In this document: one piece after another, positions 44,094-51,962 of the stretch
How the letters are laid out: each line of letters begins with the position of its first letter
Numbering within the stretch: position 1 is the first letter of the stretch
DNA from: JAVDCA01 sp035764045
GTDB lineage: Bacteria > Pseudomonadota > Alphaproteobacteria > Rhizobiales > Xanthobacteraceae
NCBI GenBank assembly: GCA_035764045.1
Contig: DASTZX010000256.1
Span: forward strand, 1 to 51,962
Direction of reading: 5' to 3'
DNA: 51,962 bases
The notes under the pieces: generated by a model
What the model saw: the letters and a program-made list of their open reading frames with translations, nothing else
What the model was told of the DNA's origin: nothing
Databases searched by the model: none
Position numbers and translations under genes: made by a program

Positions 44094-46466
44094 ATGCTCG
44101 ATTTGACGGGATACAAGCTTACATTCGACGACGAATTCAACTCGCTCAGCGTCTCGCAGAACGGCGATGGTACGGTCTGGCGAGACATCCGCCCCGGCTC
44201 TCGCATGAGCGCGACCGCGGACATCGGCTTCGGCGACTCCGCCTTCGTCGACCCAAGCTCCGGCGTCAATCCGTTCAGTCTGCAGAACGGTGCGCTCGAC
44301 ATCACGGCGGTGCGCGCCGACTCCTCCGTGGTGGGCCCCGGCCAGTGGGCCTCCGGCCTCATCAGCACGCAGGGGAATTTCTCACAGGAATACGGCTACT
44401 TCGAAATGCGGGCCGAGCTGCCCAACGACACCGGCGTGTGGCCGGCGTTCTGGATGCTGCCGACATCGCAGGCGTGGCCGCCCGAGGTGGACACCTTCGA
44501 GACCTACGGCGGATCGGGTCTCTATCAATACGTCCATACCGACCAGACCGGCTCGCCGACCTGGCAGCAGACCTACAGCGATCAGGCGACAATGCCGAGC
44601 GGCTATCATACTTTCGGCGTGGCGTGGGATCCGCAGCACATCACGTTCTATTTCGACGGCCAGCAGACCGGGCAGCAGGACACGCCCGCCGACATGCATC
44701 AGACCATGTACCTGCTCGCCGATCTCGCGATGCAGGATAAGGGGTCGAGCGTGACCAACGACCCCAAGCATCTCAACATCGATTACATCCGCGCCTATTC
44801 AAACGATCCGAACGCGACAGCGGTCGCACTCGACCACATATCGTCGCCAGACGGCGCCAACACGTCCGATCTGCACGGCGCAACCGCGGCGAATACGACG
44901 AGCGCCGGAACGAGCGGCGGCGGCACCACCACGACAACAACGAGCGGCGGCGGCACCACCGGCGCAACAAGCGATGGCGGCCACACGACTGCCGCAACGA
45001 GCGGCGGCGCCCCCATCATCGCGGCGAGCAGCGCCACCGACCCGACAACCGGCGGGGGCACCACCACCGCCGCCGGCAGCCCAGCGACGCCGGCGACCGA
45101 CGGCACGGACGGAAGTCTTACCATCCACATTTCCGCGGACCACTACGCAGGCGATCCGCAGTTCCTTGTCTTTGTCGACGGACAGCAGGTCGGCGGCCCG
45201 CAGAGCGTCGATGCAATCCATTCGCAGGGGCAATGGCAGGACATCACCGTGTCGGGGAACTTCGATCCGAATACCGTCCATCATGTCGACGTGCAATTCA
45301 TCAATGACGCCTGGGACGGCCAACTGGGCGAGGGAAACGACCGCAATCTCTACATTGGCAGCGTTACGGCCGGCGGACACACGATTGCGGGCCAGGACAC
45401 GACCAGCAATACTGGGTCGCATGGATACGACAGCTGGGATCCCCACGCGGCGGTGATGGTGACGAATGGCACCGCCGGCTATGACGTTCTCTCCTCGTCG
45501 ACAGGCGATACCGGCGCTACAACGACGGCGGCCGGAACGGCAAGCGCCGGTGATCCCGGCGCAGCGACGACGACAGGAACGGCGAGCACTGACGGAACGA
45601 CGGGCGGTGGAACGAGCACGGCCGGCACTGGCCAGGGCTCGGTGACGCTGCACATGTCGGCCGACCACTATGCCGGCGATCCGCAATTCGAAGTGTTCGT
45701 CGACGGCCATCAGATCGGCGGTGTCCAAAGCGTGCAGGCGGTGCATTCGCAGGGACAATGGCAGGATATCACTGTCGCGGGCGACTTCGACCCGACAGCG
45801 GCTCACAACGTGGAGGTCCGCTTCATCAACGATGCCTGGGACGGCCAGCTCGGGGAAGGAAACGACCGCAATCTCTACGTCGGCTCGGTCACAATGGGCG
45901 GGCAAACGATGGCGGGAACGAACGTGGTCAGCAACACGGGCTCGCACGGATACGACAGCTGGGATCCGAACGCTGCCGTGATGGTGACCAACGGAAGCGC
46001 GGTCTACAACACGGCCAGCACAGCGCCACATCCGGCCCCGGCGGCGGATACCGGGAGCAGTCCCGGGACGCTCACCTTGCACATCTCCGGCGACCAATAC
46101 GCCGGAGACCCCGAGGTCCAGGTGTTCGTCGACGGACAGCAGATCGGAGGAACGCAGGACATTCAGGCGAGCCACTCGCAAGCCCAGTGGCAGGACATCA
46201 CCCTGAAGGGCAATTTCGACCCGAACGTCGATCACCAGGTTCAGGTGAAGTTCATCAACGACGCGTGGGATGGCAATCTGGGCAACGGACACGACCGCAA
46301 TGTCTACGTCGGCAGCGTCACGGTCGGCGATCACGCGATCGCAGGCCAGAACACGACCAGCAATACGGCCGAGTGGGCCCAGAATGACTGGGACCCGCAC
46401 GCCGCCGTGATGGTCACCAACGGTACGGCCACGTTCAACAGCAATCCGCACGATTGGCTGCATTGA
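44094..46466 (+). CDS. Secreted GH16 glycanase with three CBM60-like modules
   Basis: A 790-residue enzyme. The GH16 domain (about 1-255) carries the E-x-D-x-x-E motif EVDTFE with E131, D133 and E136, plus FEMRAELPNDTGVWPAFWML. Three copies of a CBM60-like module follow (about 339-468, 515-640 and 657-785), each with the shared VFVDGQQ, WQDIT and FINDAWDG elements and ending near SWDPHAAVMVTNGT. Thr/Gly/Ser-rich linkers separate them. It probably cuts beta-1,3/1,4-glucans or an exopolysaccharide. There is no N-terminal signal peptide, which fits export through the adjacent type I system, as for Rhizobium ExsH. ATG 44094 has GGGAGGGG upstream. No RTX nonapeptides are seen. Confidence 0.9.
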   Translation: MLDLTGYKLTFDDEFNSLSVSQNGDGTVWRDIRPGSRMSATADIGFGDSAFVDPSSGVNPFSLQNGALDITAVRADSSVVGPGQWASGLISTQGNFSQEYGYFEMRAELPNDTGVWPAFWMLPTSQAWPPEVDTFETYGGSGLYQYVHTDQTGSPTWQQTYSDQATMPSGYHTFGVAWDPQHITFYFDGQQTGQQDTPADMHQTMYLLADLAMQDKGSSVTNDPKHLNIDYIRAYSNDPNATAVALDHISSPDGANTSDLHGATAANTTSAGTSGGGTTTTTTSGGGTTGATSDGGHTTAATSGGAPIIAASSATDPTTGGGTTTAAGSPATPATDGTDGSLTIHISADHYAGDPQFLVFVDGQQVGGPQSVDAIHSQGQWQDITVSGNFDPNTVHHVDVQFINDAWDGQLGEGNDRNLYIGSVTAGGHTIAGQDTTSNTGSHGYDSWDPHAAVMVTNGTAGYDVLSSSTGDTGATTTAAGTASAGDPGAATTTGTASTDGTTGGGTSTAGTGQGSVTLHMSADHYAGDPQFEVFVDGHQIGGVQSVQAVHSQGQWQDITVAGDFDPTAAHNVEVRFINDAWDGQLGEGNDRNLYVGSVTMGGQTMAGTNVVSNTGSHGYDSWDPNAAVMVTNGSAVYNTASTAPHPAPAADTGSSPGTLTLHISGDQYAGDPEVQVFVDGQQIGGTQDIQASHSQAQWQDITLKGNFDPNVDHQVQVKFINDAWDGNLGNGHDRNVYVGSVTVGDHAIAGQNTTSNTAEWAQNDWDPHAAVMVTNGTATFNSNPHDWLH

Positions 46467-46470
46467 GATG

Positions 46471-46498
46471 AACGCCCCGCCGGGAGCGGCGCGGCGTT
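46471..46498. terminator. Stem-loop between convergent GH16 and rarA genes
   Basis: AACGCC (46471-46476) pairs with GGCGTT (46493-46498), with an inner GC-rich stem, and TTT follows on the plus strand. Placed between two convergent stops 32 bp apart, it probably ends at least the GH16 transcript. Confidence 0.5.
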
Positions 46499-47827
46499 TC
46501 AGCCGCCCCGCTCCTTGCGGAGCTTGGCCCAATATTCCAGCCGCTTGCGGATCTCGCGCTCGAAGCCGCGCTCCGGCGGGTCGTAGAACTTCTGGCGCCC
46601 GAGCGCTTCGGGGAAATAGTCCTGGCCCGAGAAGGCATCGGGCGTGTCGTGGTCGTAGTCATAACCCGTGCCGTAGCCTTCAGACTGCATCAGCTTGGTC
46701 GGCGCATTGAGGATGTGCTTGGGCGGGACGAGCGAGCCCGCCTGCTTGGCGATGCGCATCGCGGCCCCGTAGGCGAGATAGGCCGCGTTCGATTTCGGCG
46801 CCGTCGCGACGTAGATCACCGCCTCGGCGATGGCGAGCTCTCCCTCGGGTGAGCCGAGAAAATCGTAGGCATCCTTGGCGGCATTGGCGATGACGAGCGC
46901 CTGCGGATCGGCGAGCCCGATGTCTTCGACCGCCATGCGCACGACCCGGCGGGCGATGTAGAGCGCATCCTCGCCGGCATCGAGCATGCGGCAGAGATAG
47001 TACAGTGCTGCATCCGGATCGGAGCCGCGCACTGATTTGTGCAGGGCCGAGATGAGGTTGTAGTGGCCGTCCTGCGACTTGTCGTAGATCGGAGCGCGCC
47101 GCTGCACGATCTCGGTCAGCTTGGCGGCGTCGAATACCTCGCCGGCGCGCGCGGCGCGCCAGACCTCCTCGGCGAGCGTCAGCGCGGCGCGGCCGTCGCC
47201 GTCCGCCATGCGGATGAGCGCGGCGCGCGCCTGCCCATCGAGTGGCAGCGTCCTGTTCTCGATCGCCTCGGCGCGGGCGAGCAGCTTCTCGATCGCGGCC
47301 TCATCCAGCGGCTTGAACACGAGAACGCGGGCGCGCGACAGCAGCGCCGCATTGAGCTCGAAGGAAGGATTCTCGGTGGTTGCGCCCACCAGCACCACGG
47401 TGCCGTCCTCCATGACCGGAAGGAAGGAGTCCTGCTGAGCGCGGTTGAAGCGGTGCACCTCGTCGACGAACAGAAGCGTGCCCTTGCCGGTCTCGCGCCG
47501 CGCGCGCGCCGCGTCGAACGCCTTCTTGAGGTCGGCGACGCCGGAGAACACCGCCGAGAGCTGCTCGAAATGCAGATCGGTCGCATCGGCAAGGAGCCGC
47601 GCCACGGTGGTCTTGCCGGTGCCGGGCGGTCCCCAGAACACCAGCGAGCCGAGCGAGCGGGTCTCCAGCATGCGGGTGAGCGCGCCGTCCGGACCGAGCA
47701 GATGGTCCTGGCCGACCACGTCGGCGAGGGTCTCGGGCCGCAGCCTGTCGGCGAGCGGCCGCGGCGCATCGCGATCGAGGCCGGCGGCGGTGAAAAGCGT
47801 CCCTCCCCGCTCGGCACGCGGGCTCAT
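46499..47827 (-). CDS. rarA: Replication-associated recombination protein A
   Basis: A 442-residue AAA+ ATPase (MgsA/RarA family) that acts at stalled replication forks, loading onto single-stranded-DNA-binding protein-coated gaps. It has LADRLRPETLADVVGQDHLL at the start, Walker A GPPGTGKTTVARLLADA, Walker B LLFVDEVHRF and sensor ATTENPSFELNAALLSR. The C-terminal tetramerisation region has FLGSPEGELAIAEAVIYVATAPKSNAAY. Length and motifs are typical. It starts 15 bp after the Do-type protease gene stop on the same strand, a neighbour order usual in Hyphomicrobiales as far as I recall. Confidence 0.95.
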   Translation of the reverse strand: MSPRAERGGTLFTAAGLDRDAPRPLADRLRPETLADVVGQDHLLGPDGALTRMLETRSLGSLVFWGPPGTGKTTVARLLADATDLHFEQLSAVFSGVADLKKAFDAARARRETGKGTLLFVDEVHRFNRAQQDSFLPVMEDGTVVLVGATTENPSFELNAALLSRARVLVFKPLDEAAIEKLLARAEAIENRTLPLDGQARAALIRMADGDGRAALTLAEEVWRAARAGEVFDAAKLTEIVQRRAPIYDKSQDGHYNLISALHKSVRGSDPDAALYYLCRMLDAGEDALYIARRVVRMAVEDIGLADPQALVIANAAKDAYDFLGSPEGELAIAEAVIYVATAPKSNAAYLAYGAAMRIAKQAGSLVPPKHILNAPTKLMQSEGYGTGYDYDHDTPDAFSGQDYFPEALGRQKFYDPPERGFEREIRKRLEYWAKLRKERGG

Positions 47828-47842
47828 GCGTTTGCGTCCTCT

Positions 47843-49240
47843 TTAGCCCCCGAGCATCACCGAGATCTCCTGGCCGCCACGCAGGATGGTGAGGCGCCAC
47901 AGCCGGCTCGGGCGAGCGAGCGCGCGTTGCAGGTCGGCGGTGGTCGCGATCGCGGCATCGTTCACGGTTCGCACCACGTCGCCCTTGCGGAAGCCGAGAC
48001 TCTGCGCCACCGAGCCGTCGGCCAGCTCCAGCACGACGACCCCCTCGGCCGAACTGTCGAGCCGCAGCTCATCGGCGAGCGCCGGCGAGAGGTCGGCGAC
48101 GGTCGCACCGAGCAGCGGCGAACGGGCGCGGACGACGATCTCGTTGCGCGGATTCTCCGGCGCGGTCTCGAGCGCCACAGCGAGTTGCATGTCACGGCCG
48201 CCACGCACCAGGCGAACCTCGGCCTTTCCGCCGAGCGGCTTGGTGGCGAAGCGGTAGTCGAATGCATTGGGATCGTCGACCGACTGGCCGTCGACCGCGA
48301 CGATCAAGTCGCCGGTCTTGAGCCCGGCGCGGGCCGCGGGGCTCTTCGGGGTGATGCTCGCGACCAGCGCGCCGCTCGGCCGCTTGAGGCCGAGCCCTTC
48401 GGCGATCTCCGGCGTCACGCCCTGCAGCTTGGCCCCGAGCCAGGGCCGCCGGACCACGCGCGATCCGCCCTGCGCCGAGGCGATCACGCCGCGCACCATG
48501 TTCACGGGGATCGCGAATCCGATGCCCTGCGAGCCACCCGAGCGGGAGAAGATGGCGGTGTTGATCCCGACGAGACGTCCGCCGATGTCGACCAGGGCGC
48601 CGCCGGAATTGCCCGGATTGATGGCGGCATCGGTCTGGATGAAGAACTGGTAGTCGGTGATGCCGATCTGGGTGCGCGCGACCGCGGAGACGATGCCGTG
48701 GGTGACGGTCTGACCGACGCCGAACGGGTTACCGATGGCGAGCACCACGTCTCCGACCTGGAGCGCATCGGAATCGCCGAGATCGATCGCCGGAAAGCGC
48801 TCGCGCCGGTCGCCGATGCGCAGCACGGCGAGATCGGAGTGTGCATCCTTGAGGACGATCTCGGCCTCGTATTCGCGCTTGTCGGCGAGCGAGACCTTGA
48901 TCTGGTCGGCGTTCTCGATCACGTGGTTGTTGGTGATGACAAGGCCCGACGGGTCGACGATGACGCCGGAGCCGAGCGAGCGCTGGATCTGCTCGCGCGG
49001 CGCTCCGGGGCTGCCGAAAAAGCGGCGGAAGATCGGATCATCGAGCAACGGGTTGCGGTTCTCGATCACCTTGGCGGCATAGACGTTGACCACCGCCGGC
49101 GTGACCCGTTTGACGACCGGGGCGTAGGACAGGGTGAGCTGGCCGGGCGAGGACGGCACCACGCGGCCGTCCTGAGCGGCAGCCGGCACGAGCGCAAGAG
49201 CGAGCAGCAGCGTGAGTGGCGCGAGGCGGCGCAATATCAT
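47843..49240 (-). CDS. Do/DegQ-family periplasmic serine protease (HtrA)
   Basis: A 465-residue protease-chaperone. A signal peptide (1-22) leads to a trypsin-like domain with the triad H106 (ITNNHVIEN), D136 (AHSDLAVLRI) and S212 (GNSGGALVDIG). Two PDZ domains follow (about 255-340 and 375-460), with DLIVAVDGQSV and DVVRTVNDAAI. It degrades or holds misfolded envelope proteins. ATG 49240 was chosen because GGAGG stands six bases upstream and the signal peptide begins there. The name could be degP or degQ; the sequence alone does not settle it. Confidence 0.93.
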   Translation of the reverse strand: MILRRLAPLTLLLALALVPAAAQDGRVVPSSPGQLTLSYAPVVKRVTPAVVNVYAAKVIENRNPLLDDPIFRRFFGSPGAPREQIQRSLGSGVIVDPSGLVITNNHVIENADQIKVSLADKREYEAEIVLKDAHSDLAVLRIGDRRERFPAIDLGDSDALQVGDVVLAIGNPFGVGQTVTHGIVSAVARTQIGITDYQFFIQTDAAINPGNSGGALVDIGGRLVGINTAIFSRSGGSQGIGFAIPVNMVRGVIASAQGGSRVVRRPWLGAKLQGVTPEIAEGLGLKRPSGALVASITPKSPAARAGLKTGDLIVAVDGQSVDDPNAFDYRFATKPLGGKAEVRLVRGGRDMQLAVALETAPENPRNEIVVRARSPLLGATVADLSPALADELRLDSSAEGVVVLELADGSVAQSLGFRKGDVVRTVNDAAIATTADLQRALARPSRLWRLTILRGGQEISVMLGG

Positions 49241-49354
49241 GCGAATCCTCCAAAAAGCCTGCCCGACCATATAAATGGCTGCGCGCGGCATTTGAAGGGA
49301 GATCGACGGCCGGCGGCCCGTTCCCGGCACGCGGGGGTGAAGCGCCTCAGCGGC

Positions 49355-50203
49355 TCAGTCGATCGCCGGCACGGTGCGCAGGTAGGCGACGAGGTCGTCG
49401 AGGTCGTCCGGCCTCATCTTGGCGTAGAACTCGAATCCCATCGGCGGCTTGAGCTTGCTGCCGTCGCGGGAGACGCCCTGGGTGATCGCCCGCTTGATCT
49501 CGGCGTCGGTCCAGGCGCCGACGCCCTTGGTCTTGCTCGAGGTGATGTTGCGGGAGATCGAGACGCCCCATGGTCCCTTGAGCTCGAAGCCACCGGCGCC
49601 CATCCGGGTGAAATCGCGGCCTTTGGGGCCGAGGGGCGAATGGCATTCCATGCAATGCGCGATCGTGGCGAGATAGAAGCCGCGCTTCACCTTGTCGGAG
49701 AGATCGGCCTTGGTGAACGGCTTCTGCGCGTTGGGCACCACCACGGGAGGCAGCGCGATCTTGTAGACCGGCGCCGGCACCTTGTTCTTCACGGGCGGCA
49801 CAGTGCGCAGGTAGGCGGCGAGCGCATTGAGATCGTCGGCGGTCAGGATTTTGTAGAAGCCGGTCGGCATCACGTTCGCCACCGGCACGCCGTTCGGCCG
49901 CACGCCCGTGGTCAGAAACTTCTTGATGTCGTCCACGCTCCACGCCCCGATACCGGTCTCCCGATCCGAGGTGATGTTCGCGGCGGTGACGTCGAACGGC
50001 GGCTCGTCGAAGCGCGAGCCGCCCGACAGCGCCTTGTCCATGATCAGCCCGTTCGGACCGCGCGGCGTGTGGCAATTGTGGCAGGTCATCACCGTGTCCA
50101 CCAGGTATTTGCCGCGCGCGACCGCGCCGCCGCTCTGAGCCTGCGCGGCGCCGATCCCGGAGGCGAGCGCAAGAAGTCCCACTGCGATTTGCCGGATCAT
50201 CAT
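49355..50203 (-). CDS. Exported diheme cytochrome c
   Basis: A 282-residue periplasmic electron carrier. A signal peptide (about 1-22, ending GAAQAQ) precedes two related class I domains with heme motifs CHNCH and CMECH. Each is followed by DIKKFLTTGVRPNG or EIKRAITQGVSRDG and by a methionine (VMPTGFYK, PPMGFEFYAKM) as the likely axial ligand. The repeat of domain order suggests an internal duplication. It resembles the small subunits of alcohol/aldehyde dehydrogenase electron chains. The start is one of two adjacent ATG codons (50203 or 50200); GGGGA lies just upstream. It is separated from rplQ by a strong terminator. Confidence 0.88.
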   Translation of the reverse strand: MMIRQIAVGLLALASGIGAAQAQSGGAVARGKYLVDTVMTCHNCHTPRGPNGLIMDKALSGGSRFDEPPFDVTAANITSDRETGIGAWSVDDIKKFLTTGVRPNGVPVANVMPTGFYKILTADDLNALAAYLRTVPPVKNKVPAPVYKIALPPVVVPNAQKPFTKADLSDKVKRGFYLATIAHCMECHSPLGPKGRDFTRMGAGGFELKGPWGVSISRNITSSKTKGVGAWTDAEIKRAITQGVSRDGSKLKPPMGFEFYAKMRPDDLDDLVAYLRTVPAID

Positions 50204-50317
50204 CGTCCCCATGCTGCGACTGCCGCGGCGGCCCGATTCTCCCGCCCGCCGCGCGCACACTAAAGCATGACGTCGGGATAGCAACCGCCGACATGGGGTC
50301 CCGCCCGACATGGCATG

Positions 50318-50347
50318 AAAAAAGGGGCCGCAAACGGGCCCCTTTTT
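50318..50347 (-). terminator. Intrinsic terminator of the rpoA-rplQ operon
   Basis: AAAAAGGGGCC (50319-50329) pairs perfectly with GGCCCCTTTTT (50337-50347) over 11 bp with a 7-nt loop. On the minus strand the hairpin ends in a run of T. It is symmetric and may also stop plus-strand transcripts. It lies 21 bp after the rplQ stop. Confidence 0.85.
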
Positions 50348-50368
50348 CATCCGCGTTCGTCGGCGCGT

Positions 50369-50797
50369 TCAGGCGGCGGACGCCTCGACCTCCGCCTTGG
50401 TGTCCTGCACCGGCCCCGAATCCTGCCCCTTGGCGTCGACGTCGCGCTCGACGAACTCGATCACCGCGAGCGGCGCATTGTCGCCGTAGCGGAAGCCCGC
50501 TTTCATGATCCGGGTGTACCCGCCGTTGCGCTCCTTGTAGCGGGGTCCCAGCACCTCGAACAGCTTCTTGACCATGGCGACGTCGCGGATCTCCGCGATC
50601 GCGCGCCGGCGCGCATGCAGATCGCCGCGCTTGCCGAGCGTCACCAGCTTCTCGACGACCGGACGCAGGTCCTTCGCCTTGGGCAGCGTGGTCACGATCT
50701 GCTCGTGCTTGATCAGGGCCGCACACATGTTGGCAAACATCGCCCGGCGATGCTCGGCGGTGCGGTTGAACTTGCGATAGGCGTTACCGTGACGCAT
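50369..50797 (-). CDS. rplQ: 50S ribosomal protein L17
   Basis: A 142-residue ribosomal protein with the standard opening MRHGNAYRKFNRTAEHRRAMFANM and typical LVTLGKRGDLHARRRA and RNGGYTRIMKAGFRYGDNAPLAVIEF. L17 assembles early in the large subunit near the exit tunnel. It is the last gene of the alpha operon. An Ala/Glu-rich extension closes the protein. Confidence 0.98.
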   Translation of the reverse strand: MRHGNAYRKFNRTAEHRRAMFANMCAALIKHEQIVTTLPKAKDLRPVVEKLVTLGKRGDLHARRRAIAEIRDVAMVKKLFEVLGPRYKERNGGYTRIMKAGFRYGDNAPLAVIEFVERDVDAKGQDSGPVQDTKAEVEASAA

Positions 50798-50823
50798 CGC
50801 CGTAATCCTCTCTACGTTCCCTC

Positions 50824-50883
50824 ATGGCCGGGGCACAGGCGAGCGAAGCGACGCCGCTCTTCGAACGGCTATGCCCGGCCATG
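50824..50883. repeat. Second copy of the REP-like palindromic repeat, between rpoA and rplQ
   Basis: ATGGCCGGGGCA (50824-50835) faces TGCCCGGCCAT (50873-50883) across a partly palindromic centre, all inside the 99-bp gap between rpoA and rplQ. The 16-mer at 50868-50883 is identical to that at 29904-29919. Transcribed, it would form an intra-operon hairpin. Confidence 0.75.
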
Positions 50884-50896
50884 ACCGAATTGCCGC

Positions 50897-51928
50897 TCAG
50901 TAGTGATCCTCGAAGCGCTTGGCGAGCTCGTCGATGTTCTCGGGCGGCCAGCCGGGGACCTCCATGCCGAGATGGAGCCCCATCTGGGCGAGGACTTCCT
51001 TGATCTCGTTGAGCGACTTGCGCCCGAAATTGGGCGTGCGCAGCATCTCGGCCTCGGTCTTCTGAACGAGGTCGCCGATATAGACGATGTTGTCGTTCTT
51101 CAGACAATTGGCCGAGCGGACCGAAAGCTCGAGCTCGTCCACCTTCTTGAGGAAGGCGGGATTGAACGCGAGATCCGGGATCGCCTCGACGGTGACTTCC
51201 TTGCGCGGCTCCTCGAAGTTGACGAACACGTTGAGCTGGTCCTGGAGGATGCGCGCCGCGAAGGCGAGCGCATCGTCCGGGCTTACCGCGCCATTGGTCT
51301 CGACCTGCATGGTGAGCTTGTCGTAGTCGAGGATCTGACCCTCGCGGGTGTTCTCGACCCGATAAGACACCTTCTTGACCGGCGAATAGAGACTGTCCAC
51401 CGGGATGAGGCCGATCGGCGCGTCTTCCGGCCGATTGCGCTCGGCCGGGACGTAGCCCTTGCCGGTGTTGACGGTGAACTCCATGCGGATCTCGGCGCCC
51501 TCGTCGAGATGGCACAGCACCAGGTCGGGATTGAGCACCACCACATCGCCGACGGTCTGGATGTCGCCCGCGGTGACCACCGCCGGCCCCGACTTCTTCA
51601 CCACCATGCGCTTGGGGCCGTCGCCCTGCATCTTGATGGCGATGTCTTTGATGTTCAGCACGATGTCGGTGACATCCTCGCGCACGCCGGCGATCGAGGA
51701 GAACTCATGGAGCACACCGTCGATGTGCACCGACTGCACCGCGGCGCCTTGCAGCGACGAGAGCAGGATGCGCCGCAGCGCGTTGCCCAGCGTCACGCCG
51801 AAGCCGCGCTCGAGCGGTTCGGCAATCACGGTCGCCACCCGACGCGCATCGCCGCCGGGGGAGACCTGCAACTTGTTCGGCCTGATCAGTTCCTGCCAAT
51901 TCTTCTGAATCGTCACGTTGTCACCCAT
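50897..51928 (-). CDS. rpoA: RNA polymerase alpha subunit
   Basis: A 343-residue subunit. The N-terminal dimerisation domain (about 1-235) carries EPLERGFGVTLGNALRRILLSSL. A linker leads to the C-terminal domain (about 248-330) with LSVRSANCLKNDNIVYIGDLVQKTEAEMLRTPNFGRKSLNEI, which binds UP elements and activators. Length and motifs are normal for alphaproteobacteria. The next gene upstream would be rpsK by usual order, outside the window. Confidence 0.98.
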   Translation of the reverse strand: MGDNVTIQKNWQELIRPNKLQVSPGGDARRVATVIAEPLERGFGVTLGNALRRILLSSLQGAAVQSVHIDGVLHEFSSIAGVREDVTDIVLNIKDIAIKMQGDGPKRMVVKKSGPAVVTAGDIQTVGDVVVLNPDLVLCHLDEGAEIRMEFTVNTGKGYVPAERNRPEDAPIGLIPVDSLYSPVKKVSYRVENTREGQILDYDKLTMQVETNGAVSPDDALAFAARILQDQLNVFVNFEEPRKEVTVEAIPDLAFNPAFLKKVDELELSVRSANCLKNDNIVYIGDLVQKTEAEMLRTPNFGRKSLNEIKEVLAQMGLHLGMEVPGWPPENIDELAKRFEDHY

Positions 51929-51962
51929 AGCGTTGCGCGGCGCGAATGCGTCGCGCGACCCA

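Noticed and set aside
44094..46466. RTX-type calcium repeats expected in a type I secreted enzyme.
   Set aside because: No GGxGxDxUx nonapeptides; Gly/Thr-rich stretches are linkers between modules.
47039..50263. A 1074-codon plus-strand open frame opposite rarA, the Do-type protease and a cytochrome.
   Set aside because: Antisense shadow with arginine/histidine/glutamate-rich composition; three recognisable genes lie on the other strand.

Overview
The window reads as chromosomal DNA of a high-GC alphaproteobacterium of the order Hyphomicrobiales (Rhizobiales), most likely near Bradyrhizobium, Rhodopseudomonas or Pseudolabrys. Supporting signs are the rpoA-rplQ-Do protease-rarA block at the right end, HWE-family histidine kinases, two EcfG-type promoter motifs, a FixK/FNR-type box, several solute-binding-protein transport genes, and an intergenic palindrome family (ggctatgcccggccat) that I remember from Bradyrhizobium-type genomes. 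No tRNA, rRNA, insertion sequence, prophage or CRISPR array was seen. The first gene is cut by the left edge.

Layout. (1) 1-6.7 kb is a signalling cluster. It holds a poly-HAMP hybrid kinase with three receiver domains, a REC-PAS-HWE kinase-REC protein, and a PAS-HWE kinase behind an EcfG-like promoter motif. (2) 6.7-16.8 kb is mostly uptake and catabolism: an MBL-fold hydrolase, a methyltransferase, a TRAP transporter, a small exported protein, a TctC/Bug binding protein, a diheme cytochrome c, a Tat-exported alpha/beta hydrolase and a fumarase/aspartase-superfamily lyase. (3) 16.8-26.5 kb holds two chemoreceptors (one fused to PilZ and a C-terminal sensor-like domain), a beta-propeller protein, a proline-rich OmpA-like envelope protein, a coiled-coil exported protein, a BenD-like dehydrogenase and a MaoC-type hydratase. 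(4) 26.7-32.6 kb holds a quinone oxidoreductase, a sugar-acid dehydratase with a short-chain dehydrogenase, and a sodium:solute symporter with its small DUF3311 partner. (5) 32.8-38.4 kb holds an EmrAB-type efflux pair, a MAPEG protein, a Gfo/Idh/MocA oxidoreductase and a second TctC/Bug protein. (6) 39-46.5 kb holds an RluC-like pseudouridine synthase and a type I secretion pair divergent from a secreted GH16 glycanase with three carbohydrate-binding repeats. (7) 46.5-52 kb is housekeeping: rarA, a Do-family protease, a diheme cytochrome c, rplQ and rpoA.

How the genes may work together. The type I exporter and the GH16-CBM protein form a plausible export-and-substrate unit, because the enzyme has no N-terminal signal peptide. 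The dehydratase, dehydrogenase and symporter suggest use of sugar acids or other carboxylates. The clustered kinases suggest integrated stress sensing.

The most novel-looking item is in the 378-bp gap at 27651-28028. A FixK/FNR-type palindrome lies at the expected activator distance from a strong intrinsic terminator on the minus strand, and no minus-strand gene is present there. This predicts a short oxygen-regulated small RNA of about 76 nt with an anti-Shine-Dalgarno-like CCUCCC stretch. It is a prediction from sequence only.
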